Shown: one piece after another, positions 47,123 to 56,855 of the stretch | How the letters are laid out: each line of letters starts with the position of its first letter | How positions within the stretch are numbered: position 1 is the stretch's first letter | DNA from: Arthrobacter citreus | GTDB lineage: Bacteria > Actinomycetota > Actinomycetes > Actinomycetales > Micrococcaceae | Direction: 5' to 3' | Length of the DNA: 64,000 bases | Assembly: GCF_038405225.1 (NCBI RefSeq) | Contig: NZ_CP151657.1 | Span: 1,364,001 to 1,428,000, forward strand | Notes under the pieces: model-generated | The model's database searches: none | The model's input: only the letters and a program-made list of their open reading frames with translations | Told to the model about the DNA's origin: nothing | Position numbers and translations under genes: made by a program

Positions 47123-48037
47123 ATGAACCATCCCCTGACTAACCCCAACGGGCAGATCATCGCCCTCGAGGGGGGGCAGTACAGTGCCGGCATAGCGACG
47201 GTCGGGGCCGGAATCCAAAGCCTGCGGTTGAACGGACGGGACCTCGTCCTGCCCTTTGATCCGGATCTCGTGCCCCACGCGTACGCGGGCAAGACGCTGG
47301 TTCCCTGGCCCAATCGGATTGGCTCCGGCACCTACGTTTTCGAGGGACGGGAGTATTCCGTTCCCGTGAACGAAGCTTCCACGGGAACCGCGCTTCACGG
47401 CCTGGTGGTCTGGGCTGACTGGCAGGTTGCTTCCCGGTCGGAAAGCTCCGTTGTCCTGGAACACACGCTGCATGGGCAGCCCGGATACCCGCACCAGCTG
47501 CTGCTGTCCGCCGAGTTCAGCCTGAGTGCCGATGCCGGTCTCACCGTGGAGATCCGGGCCGTCAATGCCGGACGCACGGCAGCACCCTACGGGGTTTCCT
47601 CACATCCCTACCTCACCGTCGGGCAGCTGCCCGTGGATCGCTGCGAGGTGGGCTTTACCGCTGCCCGCGTGCTCATGACCAATGAGCGCCTGCTGCCGGT
47701 GGAATTGAAGGACACCGCCGGAACCCGTTTCGATTTTGCCCAGCCCCGGCTGCTGGGGTCCATGAGCCTGGATCACGCTTTCACCGGGCTTCCCGGCGAC
47801 GGATGGCAGGTCAGCCTCAGCAATCCTGAGACCGGAGAATCCACAGTGCTGTCCAGCCCGGCCGGTCCGGCGGGATCGACGTGGCTGCAGGTCTACTCGG
47901 GGGAAGAGCTGGGACGTCTTGGCATGGCCGTGGAACCCATGTCCTGTCCGCCGGACGCCTTTAACACCGGCACTGACCTCGTGGTGCTGAAACCAGGCGA
48001 CGAACACTGCTTCTCCTACTCCATCAGCGCCGGATAA
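47123..48037 (+). CDS. Aldose 1-epimerase
   Basis: 304 residues of the galactose mutarotase family. It interconverts the alpha and beta forms of a free sugar. Seen: LVPWPNRIGSGTYVFEGREY, the His pair in GTALHGLVVW and GVSSHPYLTVG, and FNTGTDLVVLKPGD near the end. Being first in an operon with the arabinose-type LacI and sharing its operator, it probably works on arabinose. The ATG has GGAG-like bases (CAGGAGCC) upstream. Confidence 0.9.
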   Translation: MNHPLTNPNGQIIALEGGQYSAGIATVGAGIQSLRLNGRDLVLPFDPDLVPHAYAGKTLVPWPNRIGSGTYVFEGREYSVPVNEASTGTALHGLVVWADWQVASRSESSVVLEHTLHGQPGYPHQLLLSAEFSLSADAGLTVEIRAVNAGRTAAPYGVSSHPYLTVGQLPVDRCEVGFTAARVLMTNERLLPVELKDTAGTRFDFAQPRLLGSMSLDHAFTGLPGDGWQVSLSNPETGESTVLSSPAGPAGSTWLQVYSGEELGRLGMAVEPMSCPPDAFNTGTDLVVLKPGDEHCFSYSISAG

Positions 48038-48111
48038 CCCTGCCGGTGCCACCGCGGCACCGGCAGAATACGCGCTGGACGAGTATCCGCAACACCAACA
48101 GAAAGCAGCCC

Positions 48112-49197
48112 ATGCCATCGTTACAGCGCAGGCTCTCCGGCGCGCCGCCCACCATGGAAGACGTGGCCCGGATGGCCGGGGTTTCCCACCAAACGGTGTC
48201 ACGGGTACTCAATGACCATCCCAACGTCAGCGCCGGCACCAAGGAGAAGGTTTCCGCTGCCATCAGCGAACTCGGGTACCGGCGGAACGCTGCGGCGCGG
48301 TCGCTGGTGACGCGTTCGTCCAAAGTCATCGGGGTGATCATCACGGAGCTTGAGCAGTACGGTCCGGCGAGCACCCTGCTGGGCCTGCAGGAAGCGGCGT
48401 TCCGCAACGGATATTTTGTCAGTGTTGCCGGCCTGCGCGAACTGACCCGAGACGCCGTCCTGGAATCAGTGAACCATCTGCTGAACCAGGCGCCGGACGG
48501 GATTGTGGTGGTGGCACCCGTCCAGGCCGGCGTTGATCTTTTCCGTGACCTGGAACTGAAGATTCCTCTGGAAATAGTCGCCGGCGGTCTCGCTCCGGAG
48601 GGCAGCCAGGAACAGGCGGCACGGATGGCGGTGGGGCACCTCGCGGATCTGGGCCACCGCAGCATTGCCCATTTGGCCGGTCCCGAGCAGTGGATGGATG
48701 CGCAGCGGCGGGCATCGGGCTGGCGCGGGGAGCTCCTGGCGCGCGGACTGGTGGCTGCACCGCCCATGACCGGTGACTGGGGAGCGGAGTCCGGTTACCG
48801 AAACGGGCTGGAGTTCGACGCCGCCGCCCACAGTGCCGTGTTTGTGGCGAACGACCAGATGGCGCTGGGGTTCATGCGTGCGCTGCATGAACGGGGCATC
48901 AGTGTCCCCGGCGATATCAGTGTGGTCGGCTTTGACGACCAGCCCGAAGCCGCATACTTCCTGCCTCCGCTGACGACGGTTCGCCAGGATTTCCGGGGCA
49001 TGGGCCGGTTCTGCATCGACCACCTTCTGCTGGAGGTCAGCGGCGGCACCAGCCGGAACGCAAGCGGATCCGGCACGGCGGCCGGTTCCGGCGCCGCGGA
49101 GCCGGGGCCGGCCGCAGCGCCGGATCCCCGCGGCGCGGAAAGCACGCCGGAGTCCGGACTCATTGTGCGCAGCAGCACCGCTCCCCCGGCGAAGTAA
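48112..49197 (+). CDS. LacI-family regulator of the arabinose genes (inferred)
   Basis: 361 residues. HTH at about residues 14-33 with recognition helix SHQTVSRVLN, close to that of E. coli LacI (YQTVSRVV), and hinge RNAAARSLVT; the effector domain follows. Such helices recognise GCGC-centred palindromes, matching GTTAGCGCTAAC at three places in the window. Residues about 310-349 are a Gly/Ala/Ser/Pro-rich insert before the last strand, unusual for the family. It is 75 bp downstream of the epimerase and upstream of araBDA. In function it resembles AraR, but it is LacI-type rather than GntR/LacI-hybrid. Confidence 0.88.
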   Translation: MPSLQRRLSGAPPTMEDVARMAGVSHQTVSRVLNDHPNVSAGTKEKVSAAISELGYRRNAAARSLVTRSSKVIGVIITELEQYGPASTLLGLQEAAFRNGYFVSVAGLRELTRDAVLESVNHLLNQAPDGIVVVAPVQAGVDLFRDLELKIPLEIVAGGLAPEGSQEQAARMAVGHLADLGHRSIAHLAGPEQWMDAQRRASGWRGELLARGLVAAPPMTGDWGAESGYRNGLEFDAAAHSAVFVANDQMALGFMRALHERGISVPGDISVVGFDDQPEAAYFLPPLTTVRQDFRGMGRFCIDHLLLEVSGGTSRNASGSGTAAGSGAAEPGPAAAPDPRGAESTPESGLIVRSSTAPPAK

Positions 49198-49263
49198 GGC
49201 CTGCCGCCGGGCCCGGTCACCCGCCGCCGACCCGCCCGCAAAGGGTCACGTAGTGTGCCGGCC

Positions 49264-49305
49264 TTGACATTGAGACGCACCGCACATCTAATTGTTAGCG
49301 CTAAC
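49264..49305 (+). promoter_or_regulatory. araBDA promoter with operator GTTAGCGCTAAC
   Basis: TTGACA (49,264-49,269), 17 nt, TCTAAT (49,287-49,292), a near-consensus promoter. The perfect 12-bp palindrome (49,294-49,305) starts 1 nt after the -10, over the expected start point, the classical position for repression. Confidence 0.8.
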
Positions 49306-49358
49306 ACGATCAATGACGATTTGCCTGGCCGGTTCTCCGGCCGCCACAGGAGGACCCC

Positions 49359-51095
49359 ATGAGCAACACCAATCCGGACGAGCAGTACGTTATCGGGGTG
49401 GACTACGGCACCCTCTCCGGACGGGCGGTGGTGGTGCGGGTGTCCGACGGTACGGAACTGGGCTCTGCCGTCCACTCGTACCCGCACGCCGTCATTACGG
49501 ACAGCGTTCCGGGCAGCGACGTCCGGCTGCCCCCGGACTGGGCGCTGCAGGTTCCGCAGGACTATGTGGACGTGCTCACCAACGCCGTTCCCGCAGCGCT
49601 GGCAAGCGCCGGAATCAATCCTGAGGCAGTCATTGGACTGGCCACCGACTTCACCGCCTGCACCATGGTCCCGGTAACCGGCGATGGAACCCCGCTCAAC
49701 GAACTGCCGGAGTTTTCCGAACGGCCGCACGCCTACGTGAAGCTGTGGCGCCACCACGCCGCACAGGGCCAGGCCGTGCGAATCAGCACCCTGGCAGCGG
49801 AACGGGGTGAAGCATGGCTGGGACGTTACGGCGGACTTATTTCCTCGGAATGGGAATTCGCCAAGGCCCTCCAGATCCTGGAGGAAGATCCGGAAATTTA
49901 CGCGGCCATGGATCACTGGGTTGAAGCAGCCGACTGGATTGTCTGGCAGCTCACCGACACCTACGTCCGCAACGCCTGCACCGCAGGATACAAGGGCATC
50001 TACCAGGACGGCGCCTACCCCTCCGAGGACTACCTCGCGGCCCTGAACCCCAAGTTCGCCGGATTCGTGTCGGACAAGCTTGAACACACCATCGGCCAGC
50101 TGGGCTCGGCGGCCGGCACACTGTCGGCGCGCGCCGCGGAATGGACCGGCCTTCCCGCAGGCATCGCCGTCGCCGTCGGCAACGTGGACGCCCACGTGAC
50201 CGCACCGGCGGCAAACGCCGTGCAGCCCGGCCAGATGGTGGCCATCATGGGAACCTCCACGTGCCACGTCATGAACGCTGAGGAGATCCACGAGGTTCCG
50301 GGCATGTGCGGTGCCGTGCAGGGCGGCATCGTGGAGGGGCTCTGGGGCTATGAAGCGGGCCAGAGCGGTGTGGGCGACATCTTCGGCTGGTTCGTCAACA
50401 ACTGCGTGCCGCCGCGCTACGTCGACGCAGCGGCCGACGCCGGCACCGGCGTCCACGAATACCTCACGGCTCTTGCCTCCGAGCAGGCCATCGGCGAGCA
50501 CGGTCTCGTGGCCCTGGACTGGCACAGCGGCAACCGATCAGTGCTCGTGGACCATGAGCTGTCCGGCGTCTTTGTGGGACAGACCCTGGCCACCCGCCCC
50601 GAGGATATGTACCGGGCACTGCTGGAAGCCACCGCCTTCGGCACGCGGACCATCATTGAGGCCTTCAACGCCAGTGGAGTTCCGGTCACGGAGTTCGTGG
50701 TGGCCGGCGGGCTGCTCAAGAACCCGCTGCTGATGCAGATCTATTCCGATGTCATCAACCTTCCCCTCTCCGTCATCGACTCGGATCAGGGCCCGGCCCT
50801 CGGCTCCGCGATCCACGCGGCGGTGGCCGCCGGAGCGTATCCGGATGTCCGGACGGCCGCTGCGGCTATGGGCCGGGTTAAGCGCGGGGTTTATCAGCCC
50901 ATCGCCGAGAACGTGCAGGCCTACAACGCCCTCTACGAGGAATACCGGACCCTGCACGACTACTTCGGGCGCGGGGCCAATGACGTGATGCACCGGCTAA
51001 AGAAGATCCAGCGCGATGCAGCGGCACGCACGCCCTCCGGCGCAGCGAAAGCCACATCCGAAGAAGAGACTGCAGCAAAGGAACTTGCACTGTGA
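49359..51095 (+). CDS. araB: L-ribulokinase
   Basis: 578 residues, FGGY carbohydrate kinase family, long type. Phosphorylates L-ribulose to L-ribulose 5-phosphate. N-terminal IGVDYGTLSGRAVVV is the phosphate/sugar motif of ribulokinase, and VAGGLLKNPLLMQIYSDV with SDQGPALGSAIHAAV belong to the ATP domain. AGGAGG precedes the ATG. First gene of araB-araD-araA; overlaps araD by 4 bp. Confidence 0.96.
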   Translation: MSNTNPDEQYVIGVDYGTLSGRAVVVRVSDGTELGSAVHSYPHAVITDSVPGSDVRLPPDWALQVPQDYVDVLTNAVPAALASAGINPEAVIGLATDFTACTMVPVTGDGTPLNELPEFSERPHAYVKLWRHHAAQGQAVRISTLAAERGEAWLGRYGGLISSEWEFAKALQILEEDPEIYAAMDHWVEAADWIVWQLTDTYVRNACTAGYKGIYQDGAYPSEDYLAALNPKFAGFVSDKLEHTIGQLGSAAGTLSARAAEWTGLPAGIAVAVGNVDAHVTAPAANAVQPGQMVAIMGTSTCHVMNAEEIHEVPGMCGAVQGGIVEGLWGYEAGQSGVGDIFGWFVNNCVPPRYVDAAADAGTGVHEYLTALASEQAIGEHGLVALDWHSGNRSVLVDHELSGVFVGQTLATRPEDMYRALLEATAFGTRTIIEAFNASGVPVTEFVVAGGLLKNPLLMQIYSDVINLPLSVIDSDQGPALGSAIHAAVAAGAYPDVRTAAAAMGRVKRGVYQPIAENVQAYNALYEEYRTLHDYFGRGANDVMHRLKKIQRDAAARTPSGAAKATSEEETAAKELAL

Positions 51096-51769
51096 CCATG
51101 ACCTCCGACGTCGTCGGCACCATCGACAAACTCCGCCGGCAGGTCAGCGACCTGCATGCAGAGCTCACCCGCAACGAACTGGTGGCCTGGACCGCCGGCA
51201 ACGTGTCAGCCCGCGTCCCGGGCCAGGACCTGATGGTCATCAAGCCCTCCGGCGTCTCCTATGACGACCTCACTCCGGAAAACATGGTCCTCACCGACCT
51301 CTTTGGCACCGCGGTGGACGGCGGCGGGTCGCCGTCGTCCGATACTGACGCCCACGCCTACGTGTACCGGCACATGCCCGACGTGCACGGCGTCGTGCAC
51401 ACCCACTCCACCTATGCCACCGCATGGGCAGCCCGCGGAGAAGCCATCCCGTGCGTGCTGACCATGATGGCGGACGAGTTTGGCGGGGAAATACCGGTGG
51501 GCCCGTTTGCCCTCATTGGAGACGACTCCATTGGCCGCGGCATCGTCGAGGTGCTGTCCGGGCACCGCTCCACCGCGGTCCTCATGAAGAACCACGGCGT
51601 GTTCACCATCGGCAAGGACGCACGCTCCGCGGTGAAATCCGCTGTCCTGTGCGAGGAAGTTGCGCGCACCGTCCACATCAGCCGCCAGCTTGGCGATCCG
51701 CTGCCCATAGCGCAGAAGGACATCGACAGCCTGTACGAGCGCTATCAGAACGTGTACGGCCAAAAGTAG
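51092..51769 (+). CDS. araD: L-ribulose-5-phosphate 4-epimerase
   Basis: 225 residues, class II aldolase/AraD fold. Converts L-ribulose 5-phosphate to D-xylulose 5-phosphate, which enters the pentose phosphate pathway. The zinc site [11 protein letters not shown] and [12 protein letters not shown] are visible; GNVSARVP and [10 protein letters not shown] bind the phosphate. The GTG start overlaps the araB stop; an ATG two codons later is the alternative. Confidence 0.95.
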   Translation: MTMTSDVVGTIDKLRRQVSDLHAELTRNELVAWTAGNVSARVPGQDLMVIKPSGVSYDDLTPENMVLTDLFGTAVDGGGSPSSDTDAHAYVYRHMPDVHGVVHTHSTYATAWAARGEAIPCVLTMMADEFGGEIPVGPFALIGDDSIGRGIVEVLSGHRSTAVLMKNHGVFTIGKDARSAVKSAVLCEEVARTVHISRQLGDPLPIAQKDIDSLYERYQNVYGQK

Positions 51770-51816
51770 TCCGGAGCCCCGCCTCCCCCGCACTCTTCTT
51801 CGAAAAGGATTCCCAC

Positions 51817-53328
51817 ATGACCATCAGCACTGCCCCCGTCCGCGAAATCTGGTTCCTCACCGGCAGCCAGGGCCTGTACGGCGAAGAAACCCTGGCCCAG
51901 GTCCGTGACCAGGCCGGCGACATCGCCCGCCAGCTCGACGAGGCTGAAGCCATCCCCTACCGGATTGTCTTCAAGCCCGTCCTGAAGGATTCGGACGCGA
52001 TCATGGAAACCATCCTGGCCGCCAATTCCTCGGAGGCCTGCATTGGCCTGATCGCCTGGATGCACACGTTCTCGCCGGCCAAAATGTGGATCCGCGGCCT
52101 CACCAAGCTGCAGCGTCCGCTGCTGCACCTGCACACGCAGCACAACGTGGAGCTGCCGTGGGCGGACATTGACATGGACTTCATGAACCTGAACCAGGCC
52201 GCGCACGGCGACCGCGAGTTCGCCTACATCTCCTCCCGGCTCGGCGTCAGCCGCAAGACCGTGGTCGGGCACGTATCCAGCCCCCGGGTCCAGGCGAAGA
52301 TCGATTCCTGGGCCCGCGCAGCGGCCGGCTGGCATGAAATCCGCAGCCTCAAGCTGGCCCGGTTCGGGGACAACATGCGCAACGTCGCCGTCACCGAGGG
52401 TGACAAGACCGAGGCTGAGGTGAAGTTCGGCGTCTCCGTGAACACCTGGTCCGTCAACGAACTGGCAGCCGCCGTGGACGCCGTCAGCGAAGAGGCCGTG
52501 GACGCCCTGGTGGCGGAGTATGAGGAACTGTACGACGTCGTTCCGGAGCTGCGGCGCGACGGCGGCCGGCACAAGTCCCTGCGCTACGGTGCACGGCAGG
52601 AGCTGGGCCTGCGCTCCTTCCTCGAGGAAGGCGGCTTCGGTGCCTTCACCACCAACTTCGAAGACCTGGGCGCCCTGCAGCAGCTGCCCGGCCTGGCCGT
52701 CCAGCGGCTCATGGCCGACGGCTACGGGTTCGGCGCGGAGGGCGACTGGAAGACCGCCGTCCTGGTCCGCATTGCCAAGGTCATGGGTGAAGGCCTGCCC
52801 GGCGGCGCGTCCCTGATGGAGGACTACACCTATAACCTGGTCCCCGGCAGCGAAGTGATCCTCGGCGCGCACATGCTGGAGGTATGCCCCTCGCTGACCA
52901 CGTCCAAGCCGTCGCTGGAAATCCACCCGCTGGGCATTGGCGGCAAGGATGACCCGGTGCGCCTGGTGTTCACCGCGGACCCGGGTCCCGCCGTCGTCGT
53001 ATCCCTGGCGGACATGCGCGAGAGGTTCCGGCTCACGGCCAATATCGTCGAAAACGTGGTTCCGGAGCAGGACCTTCCCAACCTGCCCGTGGCACGCGCG
53101 GTGTGGAAGCCCGCACCGGACCTGGAAACGTCAGCCGAATGCTGGCTCTCGGCCGGCGGAGCGCACCATACGGTGATGTCCACGGCGCTGGACCGGGATG
53201 TGTGGGAGGACTTTGCGCAGATCGCCGGTGTGGAGCTGGCCCTGATCGACGACACCACCACCACTAAGTCCTTTGTTAACGAGCTCAAGCTGAACTCCGC
53301 GTATTATCGGCTGGCACAGGGCTTCTAG
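51817..53328 (+). CDS. araA: L-arabinose isomerase
   Basis: 503 residues, the usual length. Converts L-arabinose to L-ribulose with a manganese ion. Begins [16 protein letters not shown], with [13 protein letters not shown] and [13 protein letters not shown] typical of AraA; the metal ligands fall in EGDWKTA, LMEDYTY and the late GGAHHTV region. AAAAGGA precedes the ATG at 51,817. It follows araD after 47 bp. With GH51, importer and epimerase it completes a path from arabinosides to central metabolism. Confidence 0.96.
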   Translation: MTISTAPVREIWFLTGSQGLYGEETLAQVRDQAGDIARQLDEAEAIPYRIVFKPVLKDSDAIMETILAANSSEACIGLIAWMHTFSPAKMWIRGLTKLQRPLLHLHTQHNVELPWADIDMDFMNLNQAAHGDREFAYISSRLGVSRKTVVGHVSSPRVQAKIDSWARAAAGWHEIRSLKLARFGDNMRNVAVTEGDKTEAEVKFGVSVNTWSVNELAAAVDAVSEEAVDALVAEYEELYDVVPELRRDGGRHKSLRYGARQELGLRSFLEEGGFGAFTTNFEDLGALQQLPGLAVQRLMADGYGFGAEGDWKTAVLVRIAKVMGEGLPGGASLMEDYTYNLVPGSEVILGAHMLEVCPSLTTSKPSLEIHPLGIGGKDDPVRLVFTADPGPAVVVSLADMRERFRLTANIVENVVPEQDLPNLPVARAVWKPAPDLETSAECWLSAGGAHHTVMSTALDRDVWEDFAQIAGVELALIDDTTTTKSFVNELKLNSAYYRLAQGF

Positions 53329-53380
53329 GCCTTCGCAGGACTTCACCATTTTCAGCCACGTCAGATGAAGGGGCTTTAAC

Positions 53381-54637
53381 GTGCTCGAGGAATACAACTG
53401 GGCCGGCAACCTGCGCTACTCCGGAACGGAAATAGCCCAGCCCTCCAGCGTGGAGGAGCTTGCGGAGCTGGTGTCGTCGTCGCCGGCCGTCCGCGCGGTG
53501 GGCACGCGCCATTCCTTTAATGACATCGCCGATTCCGCCGGCGTCATGGTGAACCTGGAGAAGCTGCAGGGCGATCCGGTCCTGGACGAGCAGGGCCGGA
53601 CGGTGACTGTCACGGCGGGCACCCGCTATGGGGATTTGGCCGCGTTCCTGGTGCAGCACGGGTATGCGCTGCATAACCTGGCGTCGCTGCCTCACATCTC
53701 CGTGGCGGGTGCTGTTGCCACCGGAACCCACGGCTCCGGAAACCGCAACGGCAACCTGGCGACCGCCGTTGCGGCGCTGGAACTGGTGACCGCGGACGGA
53801 ACCATGCTTCGGGTGGACCGGTCCTCCCCCGATTTCCGCGGAATGGTGGTTTCCCTCGGGGCGCTGGGGATCCTGACCCGGATTACCCTGGACGTGGAAC
53901 CGGCGTTCGAGGTGCGCCAGGATGTGTTCACCGACGTCCCGTGGGCTTCCGTGGAGCAGAATTTCGATGCGGTCACGTCCGCGGCCTACAGCGTCAGCAT
54001 CTTCAGTTCGCTGGCCGGACCGGCGGCGTCACAGGTGTGGCTCAAGAGCCGCACCGACACGGAAATGCCTTATGCCGGAAGCGCCGATTTCTTCGGCGGA
54101 AAGGCTGCATCGGAGCCCAAACACCCACTGCCGGGCATGAGCGCAGTGAACTGCTCCGAACAGATGGGCGTTGCGGGGTCCTGGTCCGACCGGCTCGCGC
54201 ATTTCCGGCTGGCGTTCACCCCGAGCAACGGCGATGAGCTCCAAACCGAGTACCTCGTGGAGCGCGGCTCCGCCGTCGAAGCCCTGGGGATCCTGCGCGG
54301 CATGTCGGCGGAGATCGCGCCACTGCTCCAGGTCTGTGAGATCCGGACGATGGCACGTGATGATCTGTGGCTGAGCAGCAGTTATGAGCAGGAGACGGTC
54401 GGTTTCCACTTCACGTGGAAGCCGCTGCAGGCCGACGTCGAGGCGCTGCTCGCGAAGATGGAAGCGGCACTGGCACCGCTGAAGCCCCGCCCGCACTGGG
54501 GAAAGCTGTTCACGCTGGAGCAGGCGGAGCTGCAGGGACTGTATCCCCGCTTTGCGGACTTCCAGGATCTGGCCGGCCGGATGGATCCGGAACGCAAGTT
54601 CGTCAACGCCTTCCTGGCGCGGAAGGTTCTTGGCTAG
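53381..54637 (+). CDS. FAD-linked alditol (xylitol-type) oxidase
   Basis: 418 residues, close to the length of Streptomyces AldO. The FAD-binding half has QPSSVEELAELVSS, VGTRHSFNDIAD with His44 as the likely covalent flavin site, and HISVAGAVATGTHGSG; the C-terminal D-arabinono-lactone oxidase half ends with RPHWGKLFTL. It would oxidise polyols such as xylitol, sorbitol or arabitol with oxygen and release hydrogen peroxide. GTG start with AAGGGG upstream. It follows araA by 52 bp on the same strand, so it is probably part of the arabinose operon; arabitol or lactones may be its substrates. Confidence 0.86.
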   Translation: MLEEYNWAGNLRYSGTEIAQPSSVEELAELVSSSPAVRAVGTRHSFNDIADSAGVMVNLEKLQGDPVLDEQGRTVTVTAGTRYGDLAAFLVQHGYALHNLASLPHISVAGAVATGTHGSGNRNGNLATAVAALELVTADGTMLRVDRSSPDFRGMVVSLGALGILTRITLDVEPAFEVRQDVFTDVPWASVEQNFDAVTSAAYSVSIFSSLAGPAASQVWLKSRTDTEMPYAGSADFFGGKAASEPKHPLPGMSAVNCSEQMGVAGSWSDRLAHFRLAFTPSNGDELQTEYLVERGSAVEALGILRGMSAEIAPLLQVCEIRTMARDDLWLSSSYEQETVGFHFTWKPLQADVEALLAKMEAALAPLKPRPHWGKLFTLEQAELQGLYPRFADFQDLAGRMDPERKFVNAFLARKVLG

Positions 54638-54714
54638 GGTCCCACCCGGAAATAAGTGCTGGAAACCAGTCAGATGCCGACTATTTCCCGCGATTTACGC
54701 CTAGGATCACACCC

Positions 54715-54993
54715 ATGGATATCCCATGGTTCGCACTTGTTGCTCTTGCCGGAATTGCCGTTTACGGGCTGACTGAGATTGTCCGGATGGTGGTCAACCG
54801 CCAGCAGGCTCCCGGGGTTGCCGCATCCCGGGAGCTGCAGCAGGCTCTCGATTCGAACAGGACCCTGCAGCGGCGGCTTGAATCCGTCGAGCGTAAGGTC
54901 TTCGACCTGGAACTGGAGAAGTCCGGCCGCCCTGTTCCTCCGGCTGGATCGCCGGTGTCTCGGGAGCAGCCGGTGTCTCGGGAGCAGTCCTAG
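54715..54993 (+). CDS. Small membrane-anchored coiled-coil protein
   Basis: 92 residues: one membrane segment at 5-25 (WFALVALAGIAVYGLTEIV), then a helical, probably coiled-coil part (ELQQALDSNRTLQRRLESVE) and a tail with two copies of PVSREQ. No family recognised. There is no ribosome site; TAGGAT (54,702-54,707) lies 7 nt before the ATG, which suggests a leaderless mRNA. The last 4 bp overlap the convergent gene. Confidence 0.7.
   Translation: MDIPWFALVALAGIAVYGLTEIVRMVVNRQQAPGVAASRELQQALDSNRTLQRRLESVERKVFDLELEKSGRPVPPAGSPVSREQPVSREQS
54952..54987. repeat. Perfect tandem 18-bp repeat inside the small membrane gene
   Basis: CCGGTGTCTCGGGAGCAG twice in a row (54,952-54,969, 54,970-54,987), encoding PVSREQ-PVSREQ two codons before the stop. 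In-frame expansion at the 3' end. Confidence 0.9.
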
Positions 54994-55256
54994 CGGCGGA
55001 CCTGTCCCTTGCCGCGGCCGGACAGGCCTTCAGCAACACCAATGAGCAGGACGGCGGCTATAACAGCGACAATGAAGCCGAAGATGTTCAATTCCCAAAT
55101 GTCGCCGCTGCCAACCAGGGAAGCAATGGAGCCCCCGATGACGGACCCGGCCAGTCCGAGCAGCAGCGTGGCAAGCAGGCCCAGGTTCTGTTTCCCGGGC
55201 TTGATTAGGCGGGCCAGGGCGCCGATAACGAGTCCTGCAACGATAAATCCGATCAT
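54990..55256 (-). CDS. GlsB/YeaQ/YmgE-family stress membrane protein
   Basis: 88 residues, three membrane segments with the Gly-rich signature GFIVAGLVIGALARLIKPG and LLATLLLGLAGSVIGG. These proteins are induced by general or envelope stress in many bacteria; the biochemical role is unknown. The ATG at 55,256 follows AAAAGGAG. Stop overlaps the convergent gene by 4 bp. Confidence 0.88.
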   Translation of the reverse strand: MIGFIVAGLVIGALARLIKPGKQNLGLLATLLLGLAGSVIGGSIASLVGSGDIWELNIFGFIVAVIAAVLLIGVAEGLSGRGKGQVRR

Positions 55257-55440
55257 GGTGGTCTCCTTTTGAAGGGGGCTGGCAGGGGTTGCGGACACAC
55301 GCCGCACCACTAAGCGTCCTTATCATTCTAGGCGACGGCCTCCGGACATCCCTCCCAATTCTGGCACCACCGGCGGCCCGGCACACGGTGCCGGCTCCAA
55401 ACCCGGGAGCCGGCACCGTGGAAACCATCGCTGCGCAGGA

Positions 55441-56826
55441 CTACGCCGGCTGCTGCTCCCTGACCAGGCCGTCGGCGATTTCCAGCACCTCGTCCAGGAT
55501 GCCGAGCCCGGCTTCGGTGTCGGCGGCGCTGGTGTTGCACGGCGGGACAACATGAATGCGGTTGAAGTTCCCGAACGGCAGCAGTCCGCGCTGTTTGCAG
55601 GCCGCCAGCAGCTGGTTCATCTCTCCGCTGGAGCTGCCGTACGGTGCCAGCGGTTCCCTCGTCTCCCGGTCCTTCACCAGTTCGATGGCCCAGAACACGC
55701 CGGTCCCCCGGACCTCACCCACCGATACATGGCGCTCGGCGAAACCGGCCAGGGCCGGGCCGATGACCGAGCGGCCCAGCTCAGCGGCGTGCTCCACCAT
55801 GCCCTCGTCCTCCATGGCGTTGATGGTTGCGACGGCGGCGGCTGCGGCCAGCGGATGGCCGGAATACGTCAGCCCGCCGGGGTACACGCGCTTGCCGAAG
55901 GTTGCGGCGATCTCAGGACTGATGGCCACACCGCCCATGGGAACGTACCCGGAGTTGACTCCCTTGGCGAAGGTGAGCAGGTCCGGCACCACATCAAAGT
56001 GGTCGACGGCGAACCACTTGCCGGTGCGGCCGAAACCGGACATGACCTCGTCCGCAATGAAGATGATTCCGTAGCGGTTGCACAGCTCGCGGACGCCCTG
56101 GAGGTAGCCCGGCGGCGGCAGGTAGATGCCGGCGGTGCCGGGGATGGACTCCAGGATGATGGCGGCAATGGTGTCCGGACCCTCATAGGCGATCAGCTGT
56201 TCGAGGTGTTCCAGTGCGCGGCTGCTTTCTTCTTCCTCGGTGGTCGAGTGGAAGGCCGTGCGGTACAGGTACGGCGGAAAAAAGTGCACGGTGCCGGTGC
56301 TGGCGGTGTCACTCGCCCACCGGCGGGGATCCCCGGTGAGGTTCACGGCCAGCTGGGTGCCGCCGTGGTAGGAACGGTACGCGGACAGGACTTTCTGCCG
56401 GCCCGTGTGCAGCCGGGCCATGCGGACAGCGTGTTCGTTGGCGTCGGCTCCGCCGTTGGTGAAGAAGATCTTGTTCAGGTCCCCCGGGGTCCGTTCGCTG
56501 ATGAGCCGGGCGGCTTCGGAGCGTGCGTCATTGACGTAGCTCGGAGCTATGGTGCACAGCTTGGCGGCCTGCTCGGCGATGGCCGAGACAACGGCGGGGT
56601 GCTGGTGGCCGATGTTGGTGTTGACGAGCTGGGACGAGAAGTCCAGGTACTTCTTCCCGTCGCCGTCCCACACGTATGAACCCTGGGCGGCCGAGATGAC
56701 CATGGGATCCAGGAGGTCCTGGGCGGACCAGGAGTGGAAGACATGCTTGCGGTCCAGCTCATAGGCGCGGCGGGCGCCTTCAGCGTCCAGCAGCGGCGGG
56801 GCTCCGCCGTCGATCGTTGAAGTCAT
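55441..56826 (-). CDS. Class III aminotransferase (PLP), beta-alanine/GABA type
   Basis: 461 residues from the ATG at 56,826; the longer frame lacks a ribosome site. Moves an amino group from an omega-amino acid to pyruvate or 2-oxoglutarate. Seen: FTNGGADANEHAVRMAR, FIADEVMSGFGRTGKW and the cofactor Lys in LLTFAKGVNSGY. The adjacent methylmalonate/malonate-semialdehyde dehydrogenase suggests beta-alanine or 3-aminoisobutyrate as substrate. It is 29 bp downstream of that gene, in one operon. Confidence 0.88.
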   Translation of the reverse strand: MTSTIDGGAPPLLDAEGARRAYELDRKHVFHSWSAQDLLDPMVISAAQGSYVWDGDGKKYLDFSSQLVNTNIGHQHPAVVSAIAEQAAKLCTIAPSYVNDARSEAARLISERTPGDLNKIFFTNGGADANEHAVRMARLHTGRQKVLSAYRSYHGGTQLAVNLTGDPRRWASDTASTGTVHFFPPYLYRTAFHSTTEEEESSRALEHLEQLIAYEGPDTIAAIILESIPGTAGIYLPPPGYLQGVRELCNRYGIIFIADEVMSGFGRTGKWFAVDHFDVVPDLLTFAKGVNSGYVPMGGVAISPEIAATFGKRVYPGGLTYSGHPLAAAAAVATINAMEDEGMVEHAAELGRSVIGPALAGFAERHVSVGEVRGTGVFWAIELVKDRETREPLAPYGSSSGEMNQLLAACKQRGLLPFGNFNRIHVVPPCNTSAADTEAGLGILDEVLEIADGLVREQQPA

Positions 56827-56855
56827 GATGCATAGCCTTTCAGTTGCGGGGCCGG

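Noticed and set aside
48795-50525. Very long minus-strand ORF (576 codons) opposite the LacI and araB genes
   Set aside because: An antisense shadow; araB on the other strand has clear kinase motifs. High GC makes stop codons rare in such frames.
51745-52926. 393-codon minus-strand ORF opposite araA
   Set aside because: Shadow of a clear L-arabinose isomerase gene.
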